A DNA stretch of 64,000 nucleotides from Oscillospiraceae bacterium (GTDB taxonomy: Bacteria > Bacillota > Clostridia > Oscillospirales > CAG-382). Positions 43,483 to 53,600 of the stretch are shown here, piece by piece. Every line of letters begins with the position of its first letter. Within the stretch, counting starts at the first letter, position 1. The notes under the pieces were generated by a model. That model worked only from the letters and a program-made list of their open reading frames with translations, made no database searches and had not been told where the DNA came from. The DNA is taken from contig SVTH01000011.1 of the NCBI GenBank assembly GCA_015063885.1, positions 1 through 64,000 on the forward strand, written 5' to 3'. Made by a program: the position numbers and the translations under genes.

Positions 43483-44247
43483 TTAGGGCTTGAAGTAGGT
43501 CTCGTCGTAGTTGGCGAAGATCTCTTCGATGGTGCCATCCTCAATGAGCTTGGTGAGGATCTTATCGATCTCTGCAACCAGATCCTCGGAGCCGAAGGCA
43601 AACGCGAATGCGTAGGGCTCGGTGGTCATCTTCTCTTCCAGGATCACCAGACCGTCGCCTTCCTCTACCATCTGGATAGCGGTGAGGTTGTCAACAACCC
43701 AAGCGTCTACCTTGCCGGTGGTGAGAGCCGCCTTGGCGTCTGCGTTGGCGGCAAATGCCTGCACGTTGTAGCCTGCTTCCTTACAGCCTTCGTCAGCGGT
43801 GGTACCGGTCTGAACGGAAACGGACTTGCCTTCCAGATCAGCCTTGCCCTTGATGTCGCTGCCTTCCTTGACTACGATGACCTGAGCGGCTTCATAGTAG
43901 GGAACGGTGAAGAGCATGTTCTTCTTACGGTCTTCGTTTGCGGTGATACCGGACATACCGCAGTCGTACTTAGCGGACTGGATACCCACAAGAACGGTGT
44001 CGAAGTCCATCTGGACGATCTCCAGTTCAACACCCAGCTCTTTGCAGATCAGGTTCATGATGTCCACTTCGATACCGACGACCTCGCCGCCCTCGATGGT
44101 CTCAAAGGGAGGGAAATCGGGGCTGGTAGCGATCACAAGCTTGCCCGCTTCTTTGACTTCATCCAGGGTCTTGCCCTTTGCGCCGCAGCCGGTGAACATG
44201 GTCAGGGTCATAATGGCACAGAGTGCCAGTGCAATAAACTTTTTCAT
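43483..44247 (-). CDS. Amino-acid ABC transporter substrate-binding lipoprotein
   Basis: 254 residues, family 3 (polar amino acid) binding protein. Lipobox FTGC near residue 21 anchors it. LVIATSPDFPPFETI, VGIEVDIMNLICKELG, CGMSGITANEDRKKNMLFT and VSVQTGTTADEG are typical ligand-site stretches. It is encoded directly after argH (two bases), which makes arginine, ornithine, citrulline or another arginine precursor the likely ligand. Codons are biased to high expression. Confidence 0.92.
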   Translation of the reverse strand: MKKFIALALCAIMTLTMFTGCGAKGKTLDEVKEAGKLVIATSPDFPPFETIEGGEVVGIEVDIMNLICKELGVELEIVQMDFDTVLVGIQSAKYDCGMSGITANEDRKKNMLFTVPYYEAAQVIVVKEGSDIKGKADLEGKSVSVQTGTTADEGCKEAGYNVQAFAANADAKAALTTGKVDAWVVDNLTAIQMVEEGDGLVILEEKMTTEPYAFAFAFGSEDLVAEIDKILTKLIEDGTIEEIFANYDETYFKP

Positions 44248-44249
44248 GG

Positions 44250-45635
44250 TTATTTTCCTTTCGTTCCTAAGAACATTTTAAAATTTTGAATTTGTTTTTC
44301 TACCGAGGCATAGCCGGTGGCGCCTTCGGAGATACGCTTGGCGACGCAGGTCTTCAAGGAGATCTCCTCGTAAAGGTCTGCATCGAACAGATCGGAATAA
44401 GCTTGGTAAGCTTCCAGGGGAAGCTCCTCCAGGACGGTACCCTTTGCGATACAGTCGGACACGATGGTGCCCACGGTCTTATAGGCCGTACGGAAGGGCA
44501 TGCCGCGCTTGGTGAGGTAATCCGCAAGGTCGGTGGCGTTGATGAAGCCACGCTGTGCGGCTTGGTACATGTTCCCGCTCTTCACCTTCATGGTTCGCAC
44601 CATGGGAGCGAAGATCTCTAAGCATCGGGCAACCGTTTCGGTGGCGTCGAAGAGGGATTCCTTGTCCTCCTGCATGTCCTTGTTGTATGCCAGGGGCAGA
44701 CCCTTCAGCATGGTCAGGGTTCCCATCAGGTCGCCGTAGACACGGCCGGTCTTCCCTCTCACCAGCTCTGCCATGTCGGAATTCTTCTTCTGGGGCATGA
44801 TGGAGGAGCCTGTGGTGTAGGCGTCGTCCAGCTCCACGTAGGAGAACTCCCAGCTGGACCAGAGGATGATCTCCTCGGAGAAGCGGGACAGGTGCATCAT
44901 GATGACGGAGAAGGCGGAGAGCAGCTCCACGCAAAAGTCTCTGTCGGATACGGCGTCGATGCTGTTTCTTGCGTAATCGTCAAAGCCCAAAGCTTTTGCC
45001 GTCACGGTGCGGGAGATGGGATAGGTGGTTCCCGCCAGGGCACAGGCGCCCAAGGGAGAAACGTTCATCCGTTTGACTGCGTCCTCCACACGGGAGAGAT
45101 CTCTGCGGAACATCTCGGCGTAGGCCAGGAGATGGTGGGCAAACACGATGGGCTGGGCTCTTTGCAGATGGGTGTAGCCCGGCAGGATGTCGTATTTGTG
45201 CTCCTCCGCTACGGTGACAATAGCGTGGATAAGATCCAGCAGAAGGGCTTGGATCTGATCGCACTTCCCTCTCATGTAGAGACGGATATCCACCGCAACC
45301 TGGTCGTTACGGCTTCTTGCGGTGTGAAGCTTTTTGCCCAGGTCGCCGATACGCTTGGTGAGGACGGATTCCACGAACATGTGGATATCCTCGGCGTTCA
45401 TATCAATGGGAAGGGCTCCCGATTGGATATCGGCAAGGATCTGTTCCAGGGCGGCAATGATGGCGTCTGCCTCTTCGCCGGTTAAGATCCCCACCTCGGC
45501 AAGCATGGCCGCGTGTGCCATGGAGCCTTTGATATCCTCCTTGTACATTCTTGAATCGATGTGGATGGAGGAATTGAAATCATCGGCAAGGGCACTGGTT
45601 TGTCCGGCGGTTCTTCCCGCCCACATTTTTTCCAT
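44250..45635 (-). CDS. argH: Argininosuccinate lyase
   Basis: 461 residues, usual size. Splits argininosuccinate into arginine and fumarate. Superfamily signature GSSIMPQKKNSD, with LHTARSRNDQVA and GYTHLQRAQP as active-site segments. The start MEKMWAGRT follows AAGGT. Directly after argG on the same transcript. Confidence 0.96.
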   Translation of the reverse strand: MEKMWAGRTAGQTSALADDFNSSIHIDSRMYKEDIKGSMAHAAMLAEVGILTGEEADAIIAALEQILADIQSGALPIDMNAEDIHMFVESVLTKRIGDLGKKLHTARSRNDQVAVDIRLYMRGKCDQIQALLLDLIHAIVTVAEEHKYDILPGYTHLQRAQPIVFAHHLLAYAEMFRRDLSRVEDAVKRMNVSPLGACALAGTTYPISRTVTAKALGFDDYARNSIDAVSDRDFCVELLSAFSVIMMHLSRFSEEIILWSSWEFSYVELDDAYTTGSSIMPQKKNSDMAELVRGKTGRVYGDLMGTLTMLKGLPLAYNKDMQEDKESLFDATETVARCLEIFAPMVRTMKVKSGNMYQAAQRGFINATDLADYLTKRGMPFRTAYKTVGTIVSDCIAKGTVLEELPLEAYQAYSDLFDADLYEEISLKTCVAKRISEGATGYASVEKQIQNFKMFLGTKGK

Positions 45636-45656
45636 AGTGTAAACCTTAGTGCAGAT

Positions 45657-46880
45657 TTATTTGTTGTTCTTGGCGTCTACCATTGCCTGCACCTTGATGG
45701 GCAGACCGTAGAGGTTGATGAAGCCTGCGGAATCCTTCTGGTCGTAATCGCTTTCGCCGAAGGTTGCGATCTCCTCGCTGTACAGGGAGTAGTCGCTCCA
45801 TACGCCTGCGTTGATGATGTTGCCCTTGTAGAGCTTCAGTCTTACCTTACCGGTAACCTTCTCCTGGGTCTTATCAACGAAGGCGCTGAGGGCCTCACGG
45901 AGGGGGGTGAACCACTGGCCGTTGTAGACCAGCTCGGCGAAGGTGATGGAAAGCTTCTGCTTCTCGTGCATGGTCATCTTATCAAGGCAGATGGTCTCCA
46001 GCACGTTGTGAGCCTTGTACAGGATGGTTCCGCCGGGAGTCTCGTACACGCCGCGGCACTTCATACCAACCAGACGGTTTTCCACGATGTCGATGAGGCC
46101 GATACCGTTCTTGCCGCCCAGCTCGTTCAGCTTGAGGATGATGTTCTTGGCGGACATCTTCTCGCCGTCCAGCGCTACGGGGATACCCTGTTCGAAATCC
46201 AGGGTGATGTAGGTGGGTTCATCGGGAGCCTGCAAGGGAGAAACGCCCATTTCCAGGAAGCCGGGCTTTTCGTACAGGGGCTCGTTGCCGGTATCCTCCA
46301 GATCCATACCCTCGTGGGACAGGTGCCACAGGTTTTTATCCTTGGAGTAGTTGGTCTCACGGTTGATCTTCAAAGGAATGTTGTGCGCCTCGGCGTAGTC
46401 GATCTCTTCCTCGCGGGATTTGATGTCCCACTCTCTCCAGGGAGCGATGATGGGCATATTGGGAGCGAAATGCTTGATGGTCAGCTCGAAGCGGACCTGG
46501 TCGTTCCCCTTGCCGGTACAGCCGTGGCAGATGGCGTCGGCACCTTCCTTGATGGCGATGTCCACCAGGCCCTTGGCGATGCAGGGACGGGCGTGGCTGG
46601 TGCCCAGGAGGTATTCCTCGTAAACGGCGCCTGCCTTGACGCAAGGGATGATGTACTCGTCCACGTACTCATCGGTGAGATCCAGGACGTACAGCTTGGA
46701 GGCACCGGTCTTAAGAGCCTTTTCCTCAAGACCCTCCAGCTCGTCTGCCTGGCCAACGTTGCCGGAAACGGCGATGACCTCACAGTTGTTGTAGTTTTCC
46801 TTCAGCCACGGAATGATGATAGAGGTGTCCAGACCGCCGGAATAGGCCAGGACGACCTTCTTAATGTTTTCTTTGTTCAT
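45657..46880 (-). CDS. argG: Argininosuccinate synthase
   Basis: 407 residues. Joins citrulline and aspartate with ATP. The PP-loop AYSGGLDTS (12-20), [13 protein letters not shown] and NLWHLSHEG are characteristic. The start is taken at MNKENIKK; the frame is open 20 codons further into the promoter, which is rejected. First gene of argG-argH-ABC-argF-gtrA. Confidence 0.96.
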   Translation of the reverse strand: MNKENIKKVVLAYSGGLDTSIIIPWLKENYNNCEVIAVSGNVGQADELEGLEEKALKTGASKLYVLDLTDEYVDEYIIPCVKAGAVYEEYLLGTSHARPCIAKGLVDIAIKEGADAICHGCTGKGNDQVRFELTIKHFAPNMPIIAPWREWDIKSREEEIDYAEAHNIPLKINRETNYSKDKNLWHLSHEGMDLEDTGNEPLYEKPGFLEMGVSPLQAPDEPTYITLDFEQGIPVALDGEKMSAKNIILKLNELGGKNGIGLIDIVENRLVGMKCRGVYETPGGTILYKAHNVLETICLDKMTMHEKQKLSITFAELVYNGQWFTPLREALSAFVDKTQEKVTGKVRLKLYKGNIINAGVWSDYSLYSEEIATFGESDYDQKDSAGFINLYGLPIKVQAMVDAKNNK

Positions 46881-46924
46881 TTTTATTACCTGCTTTTTGC
46901 ATAAATATTCTTGTTTGCTGATGT

Positions 46925-46960
46925 TGTATGCATTATACACTTATTTTTATACATTGTCAA
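46925..46960 (-). promoter_or_regulatory. Consensus promoter of the arg operon with possible ArgR site
   Basis: Minus strand TTGACA at 46960-46955 and TATAAT at 46937-46932, spacer 17. A 15-base inverted repeat (46925-46939, TGTAT-N5-ATACA) covers the -10 and could be an ArgR operator; that part is tentative. The rest of 46961-47110 shows nothing clear. Confidence 0.75.
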
Positions 46961-47110
46961 CCGTCATTTTTGAATAATTTGCGCTTTTTAGAGGAGCATA
47001 TCCGTGCATATTGCACAAAGCCCTTGTAAACTCGGCTGAACAAGCGGTTTCAAAGAGCGGTGCAGGGGTAAAAAGCTTCCTTAAGATATGCAAATATACA
47101 GTTCGGTTTG

Positions 47111-47150
47111 CATAAAAAGAGATCCGCATACGGGAGATGCGGACCTCTTT
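47111..47150 (-). terminator. Terminator of the purine gene pair
   Basis: A 7-base and a 6-base stem separated by one mismatch (47116-47129 with 47137-47150), followed on the minus strand by TTTTTATG, 6 bases after the stop codon. Confidence 0.85.
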
Positions 47151-47156
47151 GAAGGA

Positions 47157-48332
47157 TCAATGATGGAAGAGACGCATGCCGGTGAAGGCCATGGTAACGC
47201 CGTGGCGGTTGCAGCACTCGATGACGTCACCGTCGCGCTTGGAGCCGCCGGGCTCTGCGATATAACGCACGCCGCTCTTGCAGGCGCGGTCGATGTTATC
47301 GGAGAAGGGGAAGAAGGCGTCGGAGCCCAGGGCGATATCGGTGATCTGAGACAGCCAAGCCGCTTTTTCCTCCTCGGTGAGGGGATCGGGACGGACGGTG
47401 AACACGTTCTGCCAAGCGCCGTCGCGGAGGACGTCGTCTGCATCGGTGGCGGAGATATACAGGTCGATGGCGTTGTCACGGTCGGGTCTGCCGATGTCGG
47501 AGCGGAAAGGCAGGGACAGCACCTTGGGATGCTTACGCAGGGAGTAGTTGTCCGCCTTGTTGCCCGCCAGGCGGGTGCAGTGGATACGGGACTGCTGGCC
47601 TGCGCCGATGCCGATGGCCTGGCCCTGATAGGTGTAGCACACGGAGTTGGACTGGGTGTACTTCAGGGTGATGAGGGCTACGATCAGATCGCGTACGGCG
47701 GATTCGGGGAGGTTCTTGTTCTCGGTGACGATGTTCTCGAAAAGGGTCTTGTCGATCTTATACTCGTTTCTTCCCTGCTCGAAGGTGATGCCGTAGATCT
47801 CACGGGTCTCCAGTGCGGCGGGAACGTAAGAGGGATCGATCTGCACGATGTTATAGGCACCTTTGCGCTTGGACTTCAGGATCTCAAGAGCCTTGGGGGT
47901 ATAGCCGGGAGCGATAACGCCGTCGGAAACCTCCTTCTGGAGGAACAAAGCGGTCTCTTCGTCACACACGTCGGACAGGGAGACCCAGTCGCCGAAGGAG
48001 CTCATACGGTCTGCGCCGCGGGCACGGACGTAAGCCGTTGCCAAGGGAGACAGGTCGTAATCGGGAGCGAAGAGCATCTGCTTTTCAACGTCGTTCAAAG
48101 GGTTGGCCACGGAGGCACCTGCGGGGCTGACGTGCTTGAAGGAGGTTGCGGCGGGAAGGCCGGTGGCTTCCTTCAGTTCTTTTACCAGCTGCCAGCCGTT
48201 GAAGGCGTCCATAAAGTTGATGTAGCCGGGACGGCCGTTCAGCACTTCGATGGGAAGTGCGCCGCCCTTGACGTAGATCTTGGCGGGCTTTTGGTTGGGG
48301 TTGACCCCGTATTTCAGTTCCAGTTCGTTCAT
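47157..48332 (-). CDS. AICAR transformylase (stand-alone PurH C-terminal type)
   Basis: 391 residues. Formylates AICAR with 10-formyl-tetrahydrofolate, the ninth step of IMP synthesis. The active-site Lys-His pair is in SFKHVSPAGA and the protein starts with LKYGVNPNQKPA, typical of this domain. Usual PurH is about 510-530 residues with an N-terminal IMP cyclohydrolase domain; this one lacks that domain. The missing activity is supplied by the gene just upstream, 14 bases away. Confidence 0.92.
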   Translation of the reverse strand: MNELELKYGVNPNQKPAKIYVKGGALPIEVLNGRPGYINFMDAFNGWQLVKELKEATGLPAATSFKHVSPAGASVANPLNDVEKQMLFAPDYDLSPLATAYVRARGADRMSSFGDWVSLSDVCDEETALFLQKEVSDGVIAPGYTPKALEILKSKRKGAYNIVQIDPSYVPAALETREIYGITFEQGRNEYKIDKTLFENIVTENKNLPESAVRDLIVALITLKYTQSNSVCYTYQGQAIGIGAGQQSRIHCTRLAGNKADNYSLRKHPKVLSLPFRSDIGRPDRDNAIDLYISATDADDVLRDGAWQNVFTVRPDPLTEEEKAAWLSQITDIALGSDAFFPFSDNIDRACKSGVRYIAEPGGSKRDGDVIECCNRHGVTMAFTGMRLFHH

Positions 48333-48346
48333 GGTGGATCCCTTTC

Positions 48347-49051
48347 TTACTGATTCTTGTTGTAGATGAGGGTCTCGGCTTCTCCGCTTTCCAGGGAAAT
48401 GGCTTGTGCAAAGAGGGAGACCTTATTGTCTGCATTCAAAGCGTTCCAGACGCCGTCGGCAATTGCCTTCAGATCGCTTCCCACACCGAAGGCCACGGGT
48501 TCGCCGCAGAAGGAGGGGATGGGGTTGCCGTCGCCCATGTAGGTGTGGATAATGTGGCCCACGCCGTTCGCAGGGGTGGCGTACTCGTAGAACATACGGT
48601 CGCAGCCGTCGCAATAGGGAGATTTCTTCAGGATGGAGAGCTTATAGGACATCTCTCCCCCTTCGGTATGGAGAATACCGCTGATGCGGGGGGTGAAGTT
48701 GGGAGCGTCCGGCTCGAACTCACGGGTACGGAGAGCATCGGCAAAGGTCTTCCCTGCTACCAAAGCATCCCTTACGGTATCGGTCTGGTCGCCGTTGGTG
48801 ACCACGGTATCGCTGCCCACCTTACGCACGGGAGCGTAGATGATGAGAGAGGGGTCGGAAAGCTTGGAGGGATCGAAAGCACGGGTACGGATGCCGTCCT
48901 CGGTGGTCTCGAAGATGCGGTTGCGGCTGTTGACACTTCTGCCCATGATGAAATACAGGATCACAGCCTTGCTGCCGTCGGCAGTTTTACCGATGGCGAC
49001 GCCTCTGCCGGGATAAGCGTTGGCGGAAAGGTATTCGTAGATACTGACCAT
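48347..49051 (-). CDS. IMP cyclohydrolase (PurO-like)
   Basis: 234 residues. Closes the ring of FAICAR to IMP, the last step. The sequence belongs to the family first known from archaeal PurO, as shown by YPGRGVAIG and FIMGRSVNSRNR near the start. It pairs with the stand-alone transformylase downstream, replacing bifunctional PurH. Ribosome site AAGGAG, own promoter, divergent from a HAD gene. Confidence 0.88.
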   Translation of the reverse strand: MVSIYEYLSANAYPGRGVAIGKTADGSKAVILYFIMGRSVNSRNRIFETTEDGIRTRAFDPSKLSDPSLIIYAPVRKVGSDTVVTNGDQTDTVRDALVAGKTFADALRTREFEPDAPNFTPRISGILHTEGGEMSYKLSILKKSPYCDGCDRMFYEYATPANGVGHIIHTYMGDGNPIPSFCGEPVAFGVGSDLKAIADGVWNALNADNKVSLFAQAISLESGEAETLIYNKNQ

Positions 49052-49088
49052 ATGACAATAGTTCTCCTTATACTCTATTTATACTTAA

Positions 49089-49117
49089 AATTTATCACAC
49101 TTCGACGGGAATGTCAA
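49089..49117 (-). promoter_or_regulatory. Promoter of the IMP cyclohydrolase operon
   Basis: Minus strand TTGACA at 49117-49112 and TAAATT at 49094-49089, spacer 17. Confidence 0.8.
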
Positions 49118-49138
49118 GAGGTTTTCGAAAACCTCTTG
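49115..49138. promoter_or_regulatory. 24-base perfect palindrome between two divergent promoters
   Basis: 49115-49126 is exactly complementary to 49127-49138, centred on TTCGAA. It overlaps three bases of each flanking -35 hexamer. Placed as an operator would be; the binding protein is unknown. Confidence 0.7.
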
Positions 49139-49164
49139 CAATCCGGTGAGGTTTTTGGTATAAT
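49136..49164 (+). promoter_or_regulatory. Promoter of the HAD phosphatase gene
   Basis: TTGCAA at 49136-49141 and TATAAT at 49159-49164, spacer 17, with a TGG extension before the -10. Confidence 0.8.
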
Positions 49165-49194
49165 GTGTTCCGGAAAATATCGGGAGGCTCTTTT

Positions 49195-49848
49195 ATGAAG
49201 TACGATTACCTTTTGTTCGATATGGACGGCATGCTGGTGGACACCCGCGAAGGGATCCTGAAGTGCGCCCGTCACGCCTTGAGCGTTTTTGGGATCGAGG
49301 TAGAGGATCTTTCTTCTCTCACCAAGTTCGTCGGCCCTCCCCTGCGGCAATCCTTTATGGAGTTTTACGGCTTTTCGGAGGAGGATGCGGCGAAGGCGGT
49401 TTCGATTTACCGTCAGCGTTACAGCGAGAAGGGACAGTTCGAGTGTTACGTGTTCCAAGGGGTTCCCGAGATGCTGGAAGCGCTTTTGGAAAAGGGCTAC
49501 CGTATTTGCATCGCCACCTCCAAATTGGAAAGCTACGCAAGGACCATGCTGGAGCGCTTGGGGATCGGAAAATACTTTGAGAAGGTCATCGGTGCCACGC
49601 CCGACGAGGCGGTCAGCACCAAGGACCAGGTGATCGAAGAAGCCTTGAAGCGAATGGGGATCACCCACAGGCGCATGGCTTTGATGATCGGCGACAGGAA
49701 GCACGACGTTCTGGGAGCGAAAAAGTGCGGTCTGGATTCCTTTGGCGTTTACATGGGCTGTGCGGAGCCCGGGGAGCACGAGGGAGCGGGAGCTACCTAT
49801 ATCGCAAGTAGCATCGAAGAGCTGAAGGACGTTTTGCTTACCTTCTGA
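49195..49848 (+). CDS. HAD family hydrolase (phosphoglycolate phosphatase/PpaX type)
   Basis: 217 residues. Catalytic DMDGMLVDT (about 9-17; the second Asp of DxD is at 11), the Thr/Ser motif IATSKLE, a Lys in TPDEAVSTKDQ and the acidic motif MIGDRKHDVLGAK. This is the Gph/PpaX-like branch with an alpha-helical cap. The exact phosphoester is unknown. Start at 49195 after GGGAGG. Followed by a preQ1 switch and queT, perhaps on the same transcript. Confidence 0.9.
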   Translation: MKYDYLLFDMDGMLVDTREGILKCARHALSVFGIEVEDLSSLTKFVGPPLRQSFMEFYGFSEEDAAKAVSIYRQRYSEKGQFECYVFQGVPEMLEALLEKGYRICIATSKLESYARTMLERLGIGKYFEKVIGATPDEAVSTKDQVIEEALKRMGITHRRMALMIGDRKHDVLGAKKCGLDSFGVYMGCAEPGEHEGAGATYIASSIEELKDVLLTF

Positions 49849-49858
49849 CAAGAAAAAA

Positions 49859-49899
49859 GTGAGTTCGTAACCATCCTCACTTAAAACAAAACTAAGGAG
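49859..49899 (+). ncRNA. preQ1-I riboswitch before queT
   Basis: A 5-base stem GTGAG (49859-49863) with CTCAC (49876-49880), loop TTCGTAACCATC, then an A-rich tail ending ACTAAGGAG. This is the layout of type I preQ1 aptamers, including the ACTAAGGA end that folds back into the loop. The tail holds the ribosome site of queT, so preQ1 should block translation. The downstream gene is of the known target class. Confidence 0.8.
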
Positions 49900-49909
49900 A
49901 AAAACAAAA

Positions 49910-50422
49910 ATGAAAAACAAGAAGCTTCGTTCTCTCACGGAGGGCGCCATGATCGCCGCCATTTACGGGGTATTGACCTTGGTGTTCTGGCAATTTTCCT
50001 CCACGCAGATCCAGGTGCGCCTTTCCGAGGCGTTGTGCATCCTTCCCCTGTTCACCTCCGCGGCGGTGCCGGGATTGACGGTGGGATGCTTTCTGGTGAA
50101 TTTGCTGATGGGGAACATTTGGGATGCCGTTTTCGGCAGTCTCGCCACTTTGCTGGCGGCCGCGGCGGCTTACGGGCTGAAAGGAAAGAAGACGACCCTT
50201 CATTGGCTTGCACCCCTGCCCTGCGTGGTGTTCAACGCTTTGATCGTGCCCTTGGTGCTTTACTTCGGGTACGGCGTCACCTCCTTCGGCAACGAGACGG
50301 GTATGTGGCTGGTATTGGGGCTGCAAGCGGTTTCCGTGGCCGTCGGACAGGTCATCGCCTGCTACGGGCTGGGGATGCCGTTGTATTACCTGCTGAAGCG
50401 GACGAAATTGTTTGAGAGATAA
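49910..50422 (+). CDS. queT: QueT family transporter (ECF S component for queuosine precursors)
   Basis: 170 residues, five to six membrane helices. QVRLSEALCILPLF followed by AVPGLTVGCFLVNLLMG is the QueT/QrtT signature. S components capture a vitamin-like substrate and work with a shared EcfAAT module coded elsewhere. The preQ1-I switch upstream agrees with a queuosine precursor as substrate. Ends just before repeat copy C. Confidence 0.9.
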   Translation: MKNKKLRSLTEGAMIAAIYGVLTLVFWQFSSTQIQVRLSEALCILPLFTSAAVPGLTVGCFLVNLLMGNIWDAVFGSLATLLAAAAAYGLKGKKTTLHWLAPLPCVVFNALIVPLVLYFGYGVTSFGNETGMWLVLGLQAVSVAVGQVIACYGLGMPLYYLLKRTKLFER

Positions 50423-50433
50423 GTGTATAATTC

Positions 50434-50503
50434 ATAAGGACCTTTCTTTTTTGAAGAAAGGTCCTTATGTATCCCCAAAGAAAATCTATTTTTGAGGAGA
50501 GAG
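50434..50503 (+). repeat. Structured intergenic repeat, copy C (short)
   Basis: Starts 11 bases after the queT stop: hairpin with CTTTCTT / AAGAAAG top (50434-50469), CCCCAAAGAAAATCT box (50473-50487), then TTTTTGAGGAGAGAG (50489-50503). The second hairpin of copies A and B is missing; the minus-strand gene ends at 50515. Confidence 0.75.
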
Positions 50504-50514
50504 CTATTCACGTA

Positions 50515-51447
50515 TCAAACTCTGGGCGGCCAGAGCTCGGTGGCCAGGTAACAGCGGATGGTGTCCTCCAGCCAGTAGGTGTATTCCGTGCCGGGCGACA
50601 GATGCTCAAGCTCCTTCATCTTCAGGTACAGTTCCCTGCCGTCTCCCACGTCGTGCCAGATATCCGCAAAGACGAAGTCGTAGTGCTCCGGGGGCATTTG
50701 CTCCTTGGCGTAGTCGAAGGCGTCGGCACAGATCACCCGGATCTTATCTTTATGGGGAAACTGAGGGAGGATATGCTCCTCAAACAGCTTGATCACGTCG
50801 GCGCTCCGCTCCACCACGGTGACGGAGGAGACCTCTTCCTTGCGGGAGGCCATAAAGGGAAAGTAGCCAAGCCCAAGGCCGTAGGTAAGCACCTTGCCCT
50901 TGGCTTTTGCCACGGCGGGAAGGGTGGTGACCGTCTCGTTGGGCATGAGAGTCATCCATTCCCTGCCGTTTTCCAGCACGGCGGGATAGCGGTAGGCGCG
51001 GGGAAAGAAGCCGATCTGAGGGATCATTCTGCCGTCGGGAAACACACGGAAATCGTTGCAGACAAAGGCCTCGCAGGGGGCAAGCTCCATGGTCTTCAGC
51101 TCCCATTTCCCCTGCTTTCCCCGGGGGAAACGAACGGCTTGATAATAGGGATCGTCTTCAAACAAGGCGGGATCCAGCTCCTGCACCATGGGAACGATAT
51201 ACTCGGCGGTGAACTCCCGCTCGGCGCGGTCGGTGCCCACCTCGCAAAGGGCGGCCAGACATTCCGCATAGGCGCGCCGGGAGGAAAGACTGCAGGAGGA
51301 AGCGATCTCCCCGAGTGCCTCGGGGGTGATGGCCTTGGGCATGAAGTTGAGATACATGCTCATCAGGCTGACGATCCGTCCGTTACAGAAGCGGACGTGG
51401 TCCGAGGGGATGCGGCGGCTCCCCGTGAGGCGTTCCAATTCGGTCAT
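50515..51447 (-). CDS. SAM-dependent methyltransferase-like (spermidine-synthase-like fold)
   Basis: 310 residues. The C-terminal half has a Rossmann-type SAM fold: VLTYGLGLGYFPFMAS (glycine-rich loop), VTVVERSADVIKLFE (acidic end of strand 2), ICADAFDYA and FVFADIWHDVGDG. The N-terminal half is helical and has no family I recognise. The substrate is unknown. Start is ATG 51447, six bases after GGAG; it follows the guaB terminator and may depend on read-through. Confidence 0.7.
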   Translation of the reverse strand: MTELERLTGSRRIPSDHVRFCNGRIVSLMSMYLNFMPKAITPEALGEIASSCSLSSRRAYAECLAALCEVGTDRAEREFTAEYIVPMVQELDPALFEDDPYYQAVRFPRGKQGKWELKTMELAPCEAFVCNDFRVFPDGRMIPQIGFFPRAYRYPAVLENGREWMTLMPNETVTTLPAVAKAKGKVLTYGLGLGYFPFMASRKEEVSSVTVVERSADVIKLFEEHILPQFPHKDKIRVICADAFDYAKEQMPPEHYDFVFADIWHDVGDGRELYLKMKELEHLSPGTEYTYWLEDTIRCYLATELWPPRV

Positions 51448-51461
51448 AAAATGCTCCAAGT

Positions 51462-51493
51462 AAAACGACTGCCCGTTTTGAAGGGGCAGTCGT
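51462..51493 (-). terminator. Terminator after guaB
   Basis: A 10-base perfect stem (51465-51474 with 51484-51493) followed on the minus strand by TTTTAC. A weak T-run, so some read-through to the next gene is likely. Confidence 0.75.
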
Positions 51494-51503
51494 GTTTTTG
51501 TAA

Positions 51504-52994
<1,491 letters not shown>

Positions 52995-53007
52995 TTATAT
53001 CCTGTGT

Positions 53008-53460
53008 TTATTCGTCTTTCGTAATATCTCTCATGAACGCGGTATAGCGCTTGACGGCAAAGGGGGTGGGAATGGCAAGAAGCACCAAAATCACCGCAAA
53101 GCCGAGGCACCACAAAAATGCTTCCCCGGTCATCTCCCCCATGAGGGAGGCTTTGAGGGCAAAGGCGGCGTCCAGGCAGAGCAGGATAGCCAGCAAGACG
53201 TAATCAAAAGCCCGCTTGCTGAAATAGCCCTTGATCATGCTACCCTCTCCGCAGGGAAGGATCCTGCCGCGGAACACGGTGGTGAAGGGATCCAGGGAAA
53301 CGCTTCCTTTGCGGATGAGGAACACGTTGTTCCCCTTGCGCTTGGCACGGTAGACGGTATCCAGCACGTCGTCGTTCCCCGCAAAGCGTGCGGGAGAGGT
53401 GCGTTCGTCCCAACGGGAAGCGAGCTCGACGGGGCTGTGATTGCTTTTCAACGTAGCCAT
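53008..53460 (-). CDS. Small membrane protein of unknown function
   Basis: 150 residues. A polar N-terminal half (about 1-82) with no known motif is followed by two hydrophobic segments (about 87-108 and 115-136) and a short basic tail. I do not recognise the family. Start at 53460 after AAAGGGA; an upstream start (53538) would include the promoter. First gene on the transcript leading to guaB. Confidence 0.65.
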   Translation of the reverse strand: MATLKSNHSPVELASRWDERTSPARFAGNDDVLDTVYRAKRKGNNVFLIRKGSVSLDPFTTVFRGRILPCGEGSMIKGYFSKRAFDYVLLAILLCLDAAFALKASLMGEMTGEAFLWCLGFAVILVLLAIPTPFAVKRYTAFMRDITKDE

Positions 53461-53509
53461 GGTATCGTCCCTTTCCGTGTCAAAAAATACCCGAGAGATT
53501 ATTTTGCCT

Positions 53510-53538
53510 ATTGTAGCATATTTTTCGGCAATTGTCAA
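53510..53538 (-). promoter_or_regulatory. Promoter of the small membrane protein and guaB
   Basis: Minus strand TTGACA at 53538-53533 and TACAAT at 53515-53510, spacer 17. Confidence 0.8.
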
Positions 53539-53561
53539 TTATATTTTTCATGAATCGGGAG

Positions 53562-53567
53562 TATAAT
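53562..53567 (+). promoter_or_regulatory. Candidate -10 element of the YihY-family gene
   Basis: TATAAT at 53562-53567. No -35 hexamer at the usual distance. Confidence 0.4.
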
Positions 53568-53600
53568 ATTTAACAAACTCCGAGGGCTTCTGTTTGCATT

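Noticed and set aside
46947..47129. 60-codon open frame upstream of argG
   Set aside because: It overlaps the arg -35 region and the purine terminator, has no ribosome site and no recognisable motif.
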